Below are positions 1 through 10,941 of a stretch of DNA of 64,000 nucleotides, one piece after another (the stretch's first letter is position 1; each line of letters opens with the position of its first letter). The stretch lies in NCBI RefSeq assembly GCF_001641265.1, contig NW_020167553.1, positions 62,001 through 126,000 of the forward strand, read 5' to 3'. Origin of the DNA: Pseudogymnoascus destructans. Lineage: Eukaryota; Ascomycota; Leotiomycetes; Thelebolales; Thelebolaceae. The notes under the pieces are model-generated. The model was not told where the DNA came from. It saw only the letters and a program-made list of their open reading frames with translations, and did not search any database. The translations under genes and the position numbers were made by a program.

Positions 1-118
1 ATTCCCCGTAGATCGGGGTAGATTTGCACTGGATTCCCCATAGATTCCGGGTAGATTTGCACTGGATTCCCCGTAGATCGGGGTAGATTTGCACTGGATT
101 CCCCATAGATTCCCCGCT
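1..118. repeat. 32/33-bp tandem repeat at window edge
   Basis: About three and a half head-to-tail copies of a 32-33 bp unit. Each unit carries ATTCCCC, a variable TAGAT(C/TCC)GGGG part, and TAGATTTGCACTGG. Copies alternate between two variants (CCGTAGATCGGGG and CCATAGATTCCGG), so the real repeat unit may be the pair of about 65 bp. The array starts at the first base of the window and is cut by it, so its full length is unknown. Confidence 0.85.
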
Positions 119-1107
119 GGATCTCCGGCTGGTTTCCAGGAAGTTCTCGGTCAGTTGCTTGGAAGTACTGGTACCAGACGTTGTGCTTGGGCTGCATGTA
201 CATTCTTTGTACGCCCCTTTTGGTCTTGATGTCTTATATCTGATATCGCGCTTGGCCTTGGAGTTGCAGCCAGTAGAAGAAGCCGGAGGTATGGTCTAGT
301 GCTAGTATATAGCTATCCCATAAGTTATAAGTTATACCTATATACCTTAGGTAAGGAGTAGTGGACTCGTACAGCATAAAGGCCTAGATGAGTAAATTAG
401 TTAAAAGGGGACGGACTGAATAACGAGCACTTGCAAACAATACTGGAATTACTCGAGTAACCTGAGGCCTGGGATATCATATAACGAGCTGCCGAATTTA
501 ATATAACGAGTCTCTCACTCTAGGGTATAAGTCTAGGGTATAAGGGGTTGTTGTGTTGCTATGTTGTTATGATATGAGTTTGTTGTAGTTTACGACGTGT
601 AACTAGTGTGGAACTTATAGCGTGAGAATATACCGCTAAGTTGTAGGTGGCGGATTAGGATTAGAGTGAGTACCACTAAACAGTAGAGACAGTAGGTATC
701 TACTACCGTCATTTAGTAGGCAGATACAGTAGAATAGGCCACTAGCAGTGACTTGGCTACTCTAAGTTTCACCAGTCACTCGTGTTAGTCCAGTTACTGT
801 AGTTACTGTGGTTACCACTAACTCTACTTACCACTATAGTTCACGTCTGGAACAGCCCGCTCCGCTAGCTACGGCGGCGGAAATATACCAAAGTAACTCT
901 GCTAAGCTTCATCGGTTTACGCTTTACTGGGCAAGAAACTGCCCAAGCTTCACGTCACAACATAAGTTACCTCTTGTGTTATACACTGCGCGCCTTCACC
1001 TTCCCCCAAGCTTGAATTACCTCACTGTCGTCCTCTCCAAACAACGACCACGCGTCATTTACCTGTGGAAAGCCACACACGACACTGGCTACGCCGCCTC
1101 GCTCACA
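119..1107. other. gene-poor stretch upstream of Nup37
   Basis: AT-rich DNA with no recognisable gene. An open frame runs through the last 300 bases into Nup37 exon 1. The upstream part does not resemble the family, so I read it as 5' UTR or promoter. Confidence 0.5.
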
Positions 1108-2877
1108 ATGGGCTTCTCAGAGCGCTTCCTCCGCACCGAACAGAACGTTCAATTGAGGTGTGCAACCTTCCTCCCCGCTTTGAGACATTATGACTGACCT
1201 GACTCCATCAACAGCTACGAGCTCTCCCACCGAATCTACACAGCCGCGCCATACCCCACCCTCGCACCTAATGGCTCCTCAATCGTCATCTGCGGTCACG
1301 ACCAGGGCGTGCTCATCATCTGGCGGGGTGGCCGCACCTTCAAGCCCGCCGCGGCACCAAAGGCAAACGGAAACGGAGCCTCAAACAATGCAGTCATGAT
1401 CATTGACTCGGACGAGGAGGCGCCTGATGCTGCCGAGGAGGAGGCAGAGTTTGAGGACGAAGAGGCCGAGACTGACCCGTCTCGTCCGTTTCCTCCAGTG
1501 CTACAATATATTGATCTCATGTTTGGCACCAGTGCGACGCACCTGGCGGTCTGTGCGGCCGTGCAAGATAGGATTGTCTTTGCTGCCACCTGTGGGGATA
1601 GCTCAGTTCGGCTTGTGTCTCTGCCGATAACGCCGCCGTCGCCCGAGAGGAAGGTAACGAACAAATCGAGGAATTGGGCCGAGACTGTTGTTACTCTATC
1701 CGGATTCTCGACCCCTGCTGATGGGGTTGCCATGACATCCGTCAAGGAACAGGACGAAAAGACCAAATCGAGTGGTTATCTGCTTGTGGCCTCTCATTCG
1801 AGGGAAGTCACAGGCTTGCTGATACTCCACAAAGTGCCAGTCTTTTCTGCGCAAAAAGGAGGGAAGATGACCGAGAGGCTGTCACAAGACCACACTGCCC
1901 CATTCCAGACGCAGTATCTGTCAACTCCAGCCTCAAGCCTCGACTTCAGCCACTCCTCAAACAATTTACTTCTCGCAGACAAGACAGGGGCAATCAGAAT
2001 CTACTCTCCCGACGTCTCCGACGGATCCTGGCTCCTAACCCTCCACACTGACTTCATAAAGTCCGACACTGCAAAATTCTCCTCCCGCAAGGCCATCCTC
2101 GACACCAAGTGGGTCCTCGGCGGCAAAGCCGTCATGGTCCTCCTTGCCGACGGCGAATGGGGCGTCTGGGACCTCGAAGGCTCCGGCCCCGGCGCATCAA
2201 GAGGTATCCTCGGTAGCCAGGGCATCAAGGGCGGCGCCCTAACCCCCTTCTCCATCTCCGGCTACATCGACGGACCACCCATCAAATCAACCTCCCGCCC
2301 CACAGCCTCAACCTCCAAATTCGCCCCCATGACCCCTGCCACCCGCCGCACCGTCGAGCCCGCCCTCCTAGGCTCGCACAACCAATCCGCCACCGCGGGA
2401 CTCATCTCCGCTCTACCCCTCCCGAAAACGACAACTACCAGCCCGGCAGATGAGCGTATCGCGTTCTGGATCGAAGACGCCTACGCCGTTATCCCATCTC
2501 TTCGCTCTTTTTGGGAAGCCCAGCACCGCCGCGGCGCGAACCTCTTCAGCGGCGCTTCAGGAACCAAGATGCTTCGCATCGACGGCGTCAACCTCTGCGG
2601 CGAACGCTGCACCGGCCTCGCGCAGAGTGTGGTCGATGGCAGCACACCCGAGCTCATCGTCGCAGCCGAGCACCGTCTGGTCATCGTAGCAGACCTCCCC
2701 GAGTCTGGCGGAGCACAAAAGCCCCGAGTACCAGCGCTAGAGAGCGGTGCAGGCCAACTACAGATCGCAGCCGCGCGCAGGGATCTGGATATCACGGGCA
2801 TCGACCAGATGCTGGATCATATGGATGAGGATGGTGGGTCGCCGCTGTTTGCGAAGAGGAAGTCGATACAGAATTGA
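1108..2877 (+). CDS. nup37: nucleoporin Nup37-like protein
   Basis: Probable nucleoporin of the Nup84/Nup107-160 Y-complex, a WD40-type beta-propeller scaffold protein of the nuclear pore. Two exons, 1108-1157 and 1215-2877, are joined over a 57-bp intron (AG|GTGTGC...CAACAG). They give 570 residues in one frame. The splice restores the segment QLSYELSHRIYTAAPYP followed by GSSIVICGHDQGV, which matches the first blade of fungal Nup37 as I know it. Residues around 80-105 form an acidic patch (DSDEEA, EEEAEFEDEEAE). Weak propeller blades follow, for example FAATCGDSSVRLVSL and LLLADKTGAIRIYSP. I chose the ATG at 1108 because it is the nearest in-frame start before the splice site; an earlier start in the same frame is possible. 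The next gene lies more than 1 kb downstream on the other strand. The assignment rests on remembered family sequence, not a search. Confidence 0.75.
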
Positions 2878-3959
2878 TGACCTCCCTATCCCAATTGCGC
2901 ATTAAAAGTTAACGGTCGAGATTTGTTTTAGATACCCAATACAGCGATTTCCTGGATCCCCCCGCCGTACTATATGTGTTCCCCCTTTCATCTTTTCCCC
3001 ATTCTCATTTCTTATCTCTCTTCATCTCCCTTCTCACTACCCACCCACCCCACCGCTCCCCCACCAACTTCCCCACCCCCCATCCCCATGACACAACCCG
3101 CAAGGCAAGGTGGAGTACAAGGCAAGACCCATCCTTGAAACTCTGTATTCCATGCGGAACATCAACCTCGTGCATGCATACCATGCACAAACGAGTAGCC
3201 AGCGCGCTGGATCCTACGTCCCCCTGCCCTACGGCATGGACGTGTGGAGGCGCGCTGTGTCTAGGCAATTCTTCTATTCCCGCGAGGCAGGTGCAGGACG
3301 TTGGGCGTTTCTGTGAGCTGGGCGGGTTATAACGGTTGCTACATTTTTTGTTTTTTCGCTTGTAGATAGCTTAATAAGATATATATCTTGATTCTTACTT
3401 TGATGAAGGATGTTTTATTTATATCATGAGTTTAATGAAGGACGTTTCATTTATATCTTGACTTTAATGAAGGATGTTATCATTTAAATCTTGCATCTTA
3501 GCTGACTGAAGTAGCTTAGCTATCATAACACACCATACTGCCTCTAATGAAATATGCCACATCCACGTTAATTCCATCCATCACTGCCATTAACGCATAG
3601 ATCCACTAACTCACTAGATAAGCGCTGTCGTGCAGCGCACCTACAAAGCACAGCAAGCAGAACAAAAACAGACTGACAGAACTGACAGGAACTGACAATA
3701 TAAATCACAAGACGCCAAAAGGTGCGTCCGGTGGACAAGCAACAACCTTTCTTTTCCCATTTCCCTTCCCACCCCGCCGGTACCAGCCGCCGTGTTCCAG
3801 TCCCATTTCCAAAAAAGCAAATCCAAAGCACCATCCAGAATAAAACAACAACACACATAGCGCATCGTATCGTATCGTACACCAAACCCACTTTTCACCC
3901 CAAGGGGCGAGCGAGGCAGGGAGAAAGGGAGAAAGGGAGAAGTTGAAAAGGCCAAGCAA
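2878..3959. other. intergenic region between convergent genes
   Basis: Convergent 3' regions of the Nup37-like and Ace2-like genes. Several short open frames (for example 3110-3316 +) have no recognisable content. Positions 3395-3500 hold three imperfect direct copies of a roughly 35-bp AT-rich unit containing TTTAATGAAGGA(T/C)GTT. A pyrimidine/purine-biased stretch follows at 3880-3950. Confidence 0.5.
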
Positions 3960-6283
3960 CTAATCAATCCACACCCCCGCTCCCTCCCCAAACAACTCCT
4001 CCACATCCCCCACCCCCCCTCCAAACCCCTCAAACTCCTTCCCCCCCACAAACCCCAATAAATCCCCCTCCTGCGCCCCCACCATCGGCAACCCCTCCCC
4101 AAACGCCTCAAGGAACATCTCATCCGCATCCTGCTGCCCCTGCCCACTAGGCATATCATAGAACGACAAACTCGCGCTCGGCGACGACGCCTCAAACGTC
4201 GACGTGCACAGGTCAGGCGGCGAGCGCGCACTCAGCGTCGGGCTGGTCGCTGCGGCGGTGTGGTGGGAGTGGTGCGAATAAGTAGGGCTTGCGGCATTCT
4301 GGATTGTTTGGGGGGAGATACACTGCGTCTCAGCCGCCACAGTGACGGGCTGCATCGCGTATTCCAACTCCGCGTCCACGCCAGCGCCAACAAACGGATC
4401 AGCGGATGCATACGGACTATGCGCGTACTTGGAAAATGGTGGGGCATCAAGGACATCGTAATCCGCCTGCGGCGCGGGCGACAGGCCATACGAGCTCTCT
4501 GAGTACTCCGACGCTGAAGACGGCGCCTCGGATGACGGGTTACTCGCCGGCGCTGCCGCAGCGGCGTTCTTATTCTTCGTCCTTGTCCGCTGCGTCTTAT
4601 TGACGCGCTCGTCGTGCTCGGGGCGGTGCTTGCGTGGTCGTCCGCGCTTGACGACTTTCTTAACTACGCCCTCAAAGGCACCAACGCACATCCCGCGCTG
4701 GCGATGACGGGTCAGCGCATCGTGGCGCGCGAAGCTGTTGCCGCATGCGCAGGGATACGGCTTGACGCCGCTGTGGATCTTGGCGTGGCGCTTGAGATCG
4801 TGCTGCCGGACGAAGCACTTGCGGCAGTGCGGGCACTGGAATTGGCGGTCGCCGAGGTGGGTCTGCACGTGGGACTTGATATTTTCCTTGCGCCCAAAGC
4901 GCTTGTTGCAGAAGGGGAAGAGGCAGAGGTATTTCTGGTCGGTGGGGGAGGGGCCGGAGATGTAGCACGCGATGTCGTCGGTGGTGATGCCGGTTTCGGC
5001 GTGGGCTTCATCGGCGTGGCAGGTGCTGTCTTCAGAGAAGGAGCGGTGGTGGAGGGAGGAGGATTGCATGGGGGAGTTGGCTTGGCTGGAGAATTCCTCG
5101 GGGTCGGGGTACGATCCATTGGGGGCATCGAGGTGTGGCTTGTTGTCCAAGGGGTCGCGGTAAAGTAACCTTTGGGGTAGTTCTGGTGAGGAGGATTGGG
5201 AGTGGAAGTTCTGAGGAGGGTATTTCGAGTGGGTTGGTGATTGATGGGGTGACTCGTAACTCCTGGGCTCGGTCTTGACGTATTGCATACCAATGGACGA
5301 TGAGTTTGGCATTGGGCTGTTGCTAGGAGGAGATGGAGAGTCGCCCATCTCCGCCTGGATACGCATGTGCTGGAAGTTTGAGAGGGATTGGCGATTCCTG
5401 CGGTGGGTTGGCTTGATGGTGGCCTCCATGGAAGTATCATAGTCGCCAGAAAATGCTTGCGGCATGTGTTTTACCTTTGCATGGCGAGTAAATGGTGTTT
5501 GTGTTGGAGTGAGGGGAATGTAGTCTGTCATGCTGTTAGTAATGGAATACAGGATATGTGAAAATACATACTCGGAGAATCATGATTAGGAGGCGTGATT
5601 GGCCTTGAAGATGACTGCCTAGCAGATAAATCTTCATACTGCGCCACTCTATCGGCAATGTTGCCACTGACCCGACGGCTATGCGAAGACCTGTTGGGCT
5701 TGATAGTTGCGTTCCAACTTTCTTGCGCCTGCGAGCCATCGAATGCCATTGAAAAGTCAACATATGCTGAAGGAGTGGTCTCCTCATCCTGGTAGAGAAG
5801 AGAGTCATTGCCGGCGAACTGGCCATTCCTGGCGTGCGTGTTCTCGTTGACTCCGTTTATCGAATTGATCGGTTCGGGGTATGCTGAATACGAAGCGCGT
5901 TTTTTTGAGGCTCCATACACATCGATACACCCGATACCAAAGTTTTTCCTTTGCGGTGTGACAAGAGGCGATATTAAGTAGTTCTCATCGTCTGTCGGGT
6001 TGAAAAAGCGTGTCGGTTGTTGGCCCTGGCATGCCAGTCTGTGCAGCTGCGTTTCTTGCAATATATGCTGTTGGTTGTCGTTAAATCCTTGGTTAGTGAT
6101 ACTTCCTGTGTCCTGCGTTGGTGATTGGCGTCGTCGTTGATCCAGGCTCATGCCTCGTCGGTGTGAGGCATTCTTCTGGTTTGTTGGCAGGGTTGGGACC
6201 TTCGGGGCGTCGTAAGCCGTTGGTGTCGATTGTTGTCGTCGGTGTTGTCGGTGTCGTTGAAGGTTTTTTGGATTGGACAGCAT
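3960..6283 (-). CDS. ace2: C2H2 zinc-finger transcription factor, Ace2/Swi5 type
   Basis: Likely sequence-specific transcription factor of the Ace2/Swi5 family, which in fungi controls late-cell-cycle, cell-separation and conidiation genes. Exons are 6283-5572 and 5524-3960, giving 758 residues. The 47-bp intron begins GTATGT. Its acceptor must be the CAG ending at 5525, because the earlier CAG two codons upstream would shift into a stop; the join reads HDSPNYIPLTPTQ. Three tandem fingers lie at about residues 434-520: CLFPFCNKRFGRKENIKSH, CPHCRKCFVRQHDLKRH, and a third with the family-typical CAC spacing (CACGNSFARHDALTRHRQ) ending in a cysteine rather than a histidine. A basic segment, KRGRPRKHRPEHDER, follows as a possible nuclear localisation signal. 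The rest is Ser/Pro/Gln-rich and probably disordered, with an acidic Gly-rich tail. It is transcribed divergently from the CBS/PB1 gene across about 680 bp. Confidence 0.87.
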
Positions 6284-6961
6284 TTGTAATGCAGTATGAG
6301 TTCGGAATAAATTGTGTCGTTGAAAGTATAGCAGTTAAGCTAACCTATGGTTCCGAGGACTGTCCATTTGTTAGATATGAGCAGACTCATCTCATCAGAA
6401 GGTTCATCTATACCTCCGCAGCGCAAGCCGTAAGGCCAGGCGTGTTAAGATTGAAGATCTATCAGCACTTGTCGGACTCTGGATGAGCCTTTGGTGGTTT
6501 AAGTGGCCTTGTTAGCCCTGGGATGAATGAAGAGCGGCGGTTTGAGAGATGAGGTTTTGCGCAGATGAGGATTGAAGCTTTTGTATTGATTCAATTGGAT
6601 ATGAAGTGAAGATGTATTGTAGAGTTGTAGAGGTTTTTCTTGAAGCGATTCTAGTAGAATGATCTTCTCAGGTTGCGGTTTCTTGGGATCTCCAAGGCAG
6701 ATGACGCTATGTGATATCTCGCATAAACAGAGATGGTCGTTGCCGGGCAACGGGTAATCCTAAATTCCTAAATTCGGAATGACCAGGGTTGGTTGGCCAA
6801 GCTTCCGAGTTTGGACTAATCGGAATCGGAATCAACACCCAACGGAAACCCTTACACCAGCCATCGCAGGCACACATTCTTCTCAGGGCGTAAAAGGTTG
6901 ATTAAGCTGAACCCTTGGTTGCATATTCACGCGTGGCTGCAGAACCTCATTTATACCGAGT
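6284..6961. promoter_or_regulatory. shared divergent promoter region
   Basis: The interval of about 680 bp separates the start codons of the Ace2-like gene (-) and the CBS/PB1 gene (+), so both promoters must lie here. Open frames inside it (6118-6486 +, 6499-6750 -) show no family resemblance. I could not pick out a specific operator. Confidence 0.5.
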
Positions 6962-9096
6962 ATGTCGTCTACAACTGGTACGATGCGGGGGACTCCCTCG
7001 AGGAGTGGAGCTGCAAGAGGTGCTATGCCTCAGTTTACAAACAGTCCTTCCTCGGGCATCCCGAGACCTCTAGAGAACCATGGGAGCTCAACCCTTCAGA
7101 GCGAAGCTGGAGGCTCTTCAGTGAGCACCAGCAGGCAGAAGCAGTCGAAGAGAGATGAGGTGTGTTTACCCCCCGCCTTATCGCAACCGCTGCCAGAACC
7201 CCCCTTTAACGTTTGATTAGGCTATCCGAAGAAAAATCGAGACCGACCTCAGCAAGAAGACGAAGACCACCGGTCGTGCGAGACAATCCAAGAGAGCTCC
7301 TCTGGGAACTGTCATGGCCCTGAGGCCCAGCCAGGCCCTTCAAATCAAGCCGAATACAACTGTTGCCGAGGCTGCTCAATTGATGGCGGCAAAGAGAGAA
7401 GACTGCGTACTGGTCACCGATGATGACGACCGCATTGCCGGTATCTTCACCGCAAAGGATCTTGCATACAGGGTTGTTGGAGCTGGCATCAAGGCCAACA
7501 GCATCACGATCGCCGAGATCATGACCAAGAACCCGCTCTGTGCCCGCACCGACACAAGCGCAACCGACGCCCTCGACCTCATGGTCCGCAAGGGATTCCG
7601 CCATTTGCCAGTTATGGATGAGAACCAGGACATCTCTGGTATCTTGGATATCACCAAGTGTTTCTACGATGCTATGGAGAAGTTGGAGAGGGCATATAGC
7701 TCTTCCCGCAAACTTTACGATGCTTTGGAGGGTGTTCAGTCTGAGCTTGGGTCCAGCCAGCCGCAACAAATCATACAATACGTTGAGGCTCTACGCTTGA
7801 AGATGTCCGGGCCAACCCTAGAATCCGTCCTGGATGGCCGCCCTCCGACTACCGTCTCCGTCCGCACTTCCGTGAAGGAGGCGGCAATGTTGATGAAGGA
7901 GAACCACACCACAGCTGTCTTGGTCCAGGACCAGGGTGCCATCACCGGAATCTTCACAAGCAAAGATGTCGTCCTTCGTGTCATTGCTCCTGGGATGGAC
8001 CCCGCCAACTGCAGCGTCGTTAGAGTCATGACGCCTCACCCAGACTTCGCTCCGATGGAAATGACCATCCAAGCTGCATTGAGGAAGATGCATGGTATGT
8101 ACGATCCAGGTGTAAACTGATAGTTGCTAATAGACGATAGATGGCCACTACTTGAACCTGCCAGTCATGAACGATGGCGGCGAAATCGTTGGCATGGTTG
8201 ACGTCTTGAAGCTTACATACGCCACATTGGAGCAGATCAACACCATATCTACAGGGGACAGCGAAGGCCCTGCTTGGAACAAGTTCTGGTTATCGTTGGA
8301 TAATGATACGGAATCTATGATGTCAGGAGAGGGCAGCCATCACCAGGTTGCTAGTAGGTCTCTCATGTCCCCAGACCACTCGAAGCACGCTGGAATGATG
8401 GATACCAGCGTTTCCCCTGGCGATTCTGCATCCCACACCGGAGCCGAGTCTCCTGCTAGGCACCTGGAAGAGCCTGCACTGCCGGTCGAGGATATTCCAT
8501 TCCCGTTCAAGTTCAAGGCACCAAGTGGCCGAGTACACAGACTTCACATCACTGCGTCCAACGGCATGGCAGAGCTGATCGCCCTGGTCACAGATAAACT
8601 CGGTGCCGAGGTTGAGGCTGTTGGAGGAGCAGCGAGCTTTGAGTATGGGAAGTTGGGGGCTTCAGGCTTTGCATTGAGCTACCTTGACGATGAGGGAGAC
8701 ACTGTTTCCATCACCACAGACCATGATCTCAAGGAGGCCATTGCCATTGCCAGACAAGGTGGACGCGACAAGGTTGATCTGTTTGTCCATGACCCCGAGA
8801 AGCCAGCCATCACGGCTACTGTCGAACCAGTCCCTGTCATCGCTGAGCTACCCACACCACCAATGTCAACTATCCGCAGGAGACGCGAGCGCGTCATCTC
8901 GGAGGAAGACGAGGAGAGCGACGAAGAGGACCATCACCGCCTTCACTCGCGCAGCCGGAGACAACAACCGGTCGTCCAGGAGGCCCCTCAGATCATCGCT
9001 GGAGTGCCGAATGATCTGCTGCTGCCGGGTGCGATTGTGACTCTTGCAGTTGCCATCATTGGTGTTTTCGCCATCACCAAGGCGACGAGCAGGTAG
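6962..9096 (+). CDS. four-CBS plus PB1 domain, tail-anchored protein (Mug70-like)
   Basis: Predicted regulatory or scaffold protein with ligand-sensing CBS pairs and a PB1 interaction domain; fission yeast Mug70 has the same architecture. Exons are 6962-7159, 7221-8094 and 8141-9096, giving 675 residues. The introns are 61 and 46 bp (GTGTGT...GATTAG and GTATGT...CGATAG). The second splice restores KMHDGHYLNLPVMND, a normal CBS strand, which supports it. CBS repeats lie at about residues 108-160 (DCVLVTDDDDRIAGIFTAKD), 175-235 (GFRHLPVMDENQDISGILD), 275-335 (TTAVLVQDQGAITGIFTSKD) and 345-410. PB1 spans about 478-580 and contains the acidic DEGDTVSITTDHDL motif typical of OPCA-type PB1 domains. 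A hydrophobic helix (LLLPGAIVTLAVAIIGVFAI) nearly at the C-terminus, followed by KATSR, looks like a tail anchor. The N-terminus is Ser/Gly-rich. Ligand and partner are unknown. Confidence 0.88.
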
Positions 9097-9404
9097 TAGC
9101 AAGGAGAGATGTTTTTAGATTTCTGCGGTATTTTTACGCCTTCATGATGTACCTAGCGTTAGCAGTAATGATGGGGGCTTTGTAGTGGCCCAATCCACAA
9201 TTTTTTCGGAGCTTCAATAAATAGACTGTACCAAATAATTTGAAAGATACGCCCTCTGTGTTGTATATTGGTGTTGTCGCTCGTATGTCGCGGTCACCCA
9301 TCAAGCTAACCGCTTCAAGACTAGCCGAATATTGCATCCTCGAAATCTCAAAAGTCGCTCCGACGACGACAACCAAACTCACCAGAACCATCAAGCCCAC
9401 CACA

Positions 9405-10527
9405 ATGATAATACGGAATGTAGCCTCACGGCATGGTACGAAACCCCCCCTCCCCCCAGCACCCCCCTCCCACCCAATTGACCCAACTAACCCCCCTCCT
9501 CCAGGCCGCCGCGCCCTCACCACCTCCCTCCGCACCCTCACCACCACCACCGCACCACCCCCTCAAAAACAACTCACCCCCGACTCCGTCAACCCCTCCG
9601 CCGGCGCAGACTTCAAGACCATGAACTACATCAAGCGCGCCACCGGCTCCCTCGGCTCAGACATCGCACCCTTCTACCAGCCCCACCGCGCCATCACCGC
9701 TCCCCTCGGGCCAGACGACATCACCCTCCCCTTACTCCTCGCATCGCAGTCCCACATGGGCCATGCAACCGCGCTGTGGCACCCGGGGAACCAGATGTAC
9801 ATCCACGGTATCCGCGCGGGCATCCACATCATCTCCCTCGAAGCCACGACCGTGCATCTCCGCCGCGCAGCAAAGGTAGTTGAAGGCGTAGCATTCCACG
9901 GCGGCACGATCCTCTTCGTCGGCACGCGCAAGGGGCAGCAGCGCGCTGTTGTCGGCGCCGCGAAGCTGGCAGGTGGATGCCATATCTTCGATCGCTGGAT
10001 TCCGGGGAGCTTGACGAATGGGGATCAGATCCTGGGGAGGGCGGGGATCAAGGTCGTCGATGAGAGGGATGAGGTGATTGATAATGAGACGTTCCGCAAG
10101 AAGTTGGAGGATCATAGAGCGGTCAAGCCGGATCTGGTAGTGGTCTTGAATCCGTTGGAGAATTATATCTGTCTGCATGAGTGTGGGCTCGCGGGTGTGC
10201 CGACTATTGGCATTGTTGATACGGATACTAACCCGACTTGGGTTACGTATCCCATCCCGGCGAATGATGATTCGTGAGTCCCCCCAATCCTTTTCCGTCC
10301 TTCATGGTGTAGAAACAGTTTGCTGACGCGATGTATCCAGACTCCGCTGCACGCACCTCATCGCCGGTGTCCTCGGACGCGCAGGCCAAATCGGACAGAA
10401 GAAGCGCGCCGAGGCCGCGAAGGACGGGAAGGTGGCCTGGGAGACTGCGGAGTACTTGTCGGAGTGGATGGCGGAGGAGGTGGATGCTCAAGTTGACGCG
10501 AAGAAGAGTCCTGTGGAGAAGCAGTAG
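9405..10527 (+). CDS. MRP4: mitochondrial small-subunit ribosomal protein uS2m (Mrp4)
   Basis: Component of the mitochondrial 37S ribosomal subunit. Three exons, 9405-9435, 9505-10273 and 10341-10527, give 328 residues. The first intron (69 bp, starting GTACGA) is open and a multiple of three, so an unspliced reading also exists. Splicing gives MIIRNVASRHGRRALTTSLR, a classic arginine/serine-rich mitochondrial presequence, and I prefer it. The S2 core includes LASQSHMGHATALWHPGN, HGIRAGIHIISLEATTVHL, ILFVGTRKGQQ, FDRWIPGSLTN and VGTRKG-type nucleotide-fold turns, then VPTIGIVDTDTNPTWVTYPI. The last splice restores DDSLRCTHLIAGVLGRAGQ. The C-terminal helix is charged. The start at 9405 is preferred over the longer in-frame opening at 9240 because it begins the targeting peptide. 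Confidence 0.93.
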
Positions 10528-10941
10528 GGGGCTGAAGAGGGGGAAGGGGGACGAGGATAGTGTATTGTAAGATTTGTATGAATTAAGTGTTGGCATAGCA
10601 TAGCATATAGGGCTGGAAGGCGTGGTATCTATCTACTGTATAACTCAGCATCCGCCGTTTCAAGCCCAGTGATCCGTAACCGACGTTCCCATGAACCCAC
10701 AGAAGTGCCGCTAGGATCCTGTGTGGCCTAGTCGAGCTACGATCCTACACCACAAAGCGCCCATTATCACATCAAATAAAAGCATACAGGTTCCATAAAA
10801 TTAGTAGATTTACTACCACATCTAGCTCACCGCTATGCTTAAACCCATATAAACCGCCTTCCCTCCCCAGGCGACAACCCGCACCAGCTTGTTCATTCAT
10901 GGTATCAACCTCCCCACCCCACATCCATCTTCACTACCCAA

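Noticed and set aside
808..1107. N-terminal extension of Nup37
   Set aside because: The open frame continues upstream of 1108, but the residues do not resemble the family and composition resembles non-coding DNA.
4614..5168. Long plus-strand open frame of 184 codons
   Set aside because: It is the antisense of the Ace2-like zinc-finger exon; its composition (Val/Gly/Ala runs) is a shadow of that coding strand.
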